A DNA stretch of 32,736 bases, from positions 1-32,736 of the forward strand of contig CAMEKR010000008.1 of assembly GCA_945921515.1 (NCBI GenBank). The letters run 5' to 3'. The notes under the pieces were generated by a model. That model saw only the letters and a program-made list of their open reading frames with translations, did no database searches and had not been told where the DNA came from. Shown here one piece after another: positions 32,674 through 32,736 of the stretch (position 1 is its first letter; every line of letters begins with the position of its first letter). Origin of the DNA: an uncultured Clostridia bacterium. GTDB lineage: Bacteria; Bacillota; Clostridia; Oscillospirales; Ruminococcaceae. A program made the position numbers and the translations under genes.

Positions 32674-32736
32674 TAATAAGTAGTGAAGTGCTATACTAAA
32701 ACTGGACACAAGGGGGTAGAAAAATAAAAAGGCAAG

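Noticed and set aside
1-32736. CRISPR arrays, tRNA or rRNA genes, prophage
   Set aside because: No regularly spaced repeats, cloverleaf-like or rRNA-like sequences, or phage structural genes were seen on either strand.

Overview
The window looks like chromosomal DNA from an anaerobic, Gram-positive gut-type Clostridium, most likely the Ruminococcus/Oscillospiraceae group. This is inferred from the gene content: a Rex-controlled [FeFe]-hydrogenase cluster, a CIRCE operator, strong AAAGGAG-type ribosome binding sites, sigma-A promoters with 17-bp spacers, and moderate G+C with AT-rich intergenic DNA. Nearly all genes are on the minus strand; only hsp20, one 66-codon ORF and ackA are on the plus strand. 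No rRNA, tRNA, CRISPR array, prophage or intact transposase was seen.

Layout from left to right. (1) 44-3792: the minus-strand operon prmA, small membrane protein, recD2, closed by an intrinsic terminator. (2) 3869-4534: divergent hsp20 with a CIRCE operator laid over its promoter. (3) 4537-5549: a small accessory-looking patch with an AT-rich orphan gene, a 66-codon ORF and a strongly foldable 128-nt segment. (4) 5550-6875: a cation/proton antiporter behind a leader that matches the fluoride (crcB) riboswitch and ends in an intrinsic terminator. (5) 6880-12761: yicC, a PLP lyase-like gene, a GNAT, two tandem M42 peptidases and a LysR regulator, tightly packed. (6) 12835-18731: a redox/hydrogen cluster made of rex, a thioredoxin-like [2Fe-2S] protein, an FlK-like thioesterase, a sensory (group C, PAS) [FeFe] hydrogenase, a SpoIIE-type phosphatase and a group B-like [FeFe] hydrogenase. 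(7) 18737-19182: a non-coding repeat patch. (8) 19183-24475: lon, engB, rlmN and aroB, overlapping or nearly so, behind a clear promoter. (9) 24487-28411: tmcAL, murL-like, murD. (10) 28485-29836: ackA with its promoter and terminator. (11) 29837-32577: a GNAT gene, then a PadR / DUF1700-like / DUF4097-like envelope operon with a symmetric operator at its promoter. (12) 32617-32736: a terminator and a dispersed repeat.

The most noteworthy content is the murL-murD pair. The MurD homologue lacks two lysines that contact D-Glu in E. coli MurD and is encoded directly after an ATP-pyrophosphatase-type protein resembling MurL. This suggests the Xanthomonas-type route to D-Glu in peptidoglycan (L-Glu ligation, then epimerisation on the nucleotide precursor) in a Clostridium. 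Also of interest are the fluoride riboswitch on a cation/proton antiporter rather than a fluoride channel, the sensory hydrogenase-phosphatase pair in a Rex cluster, and the unexplained structured segment at 5401-5528.
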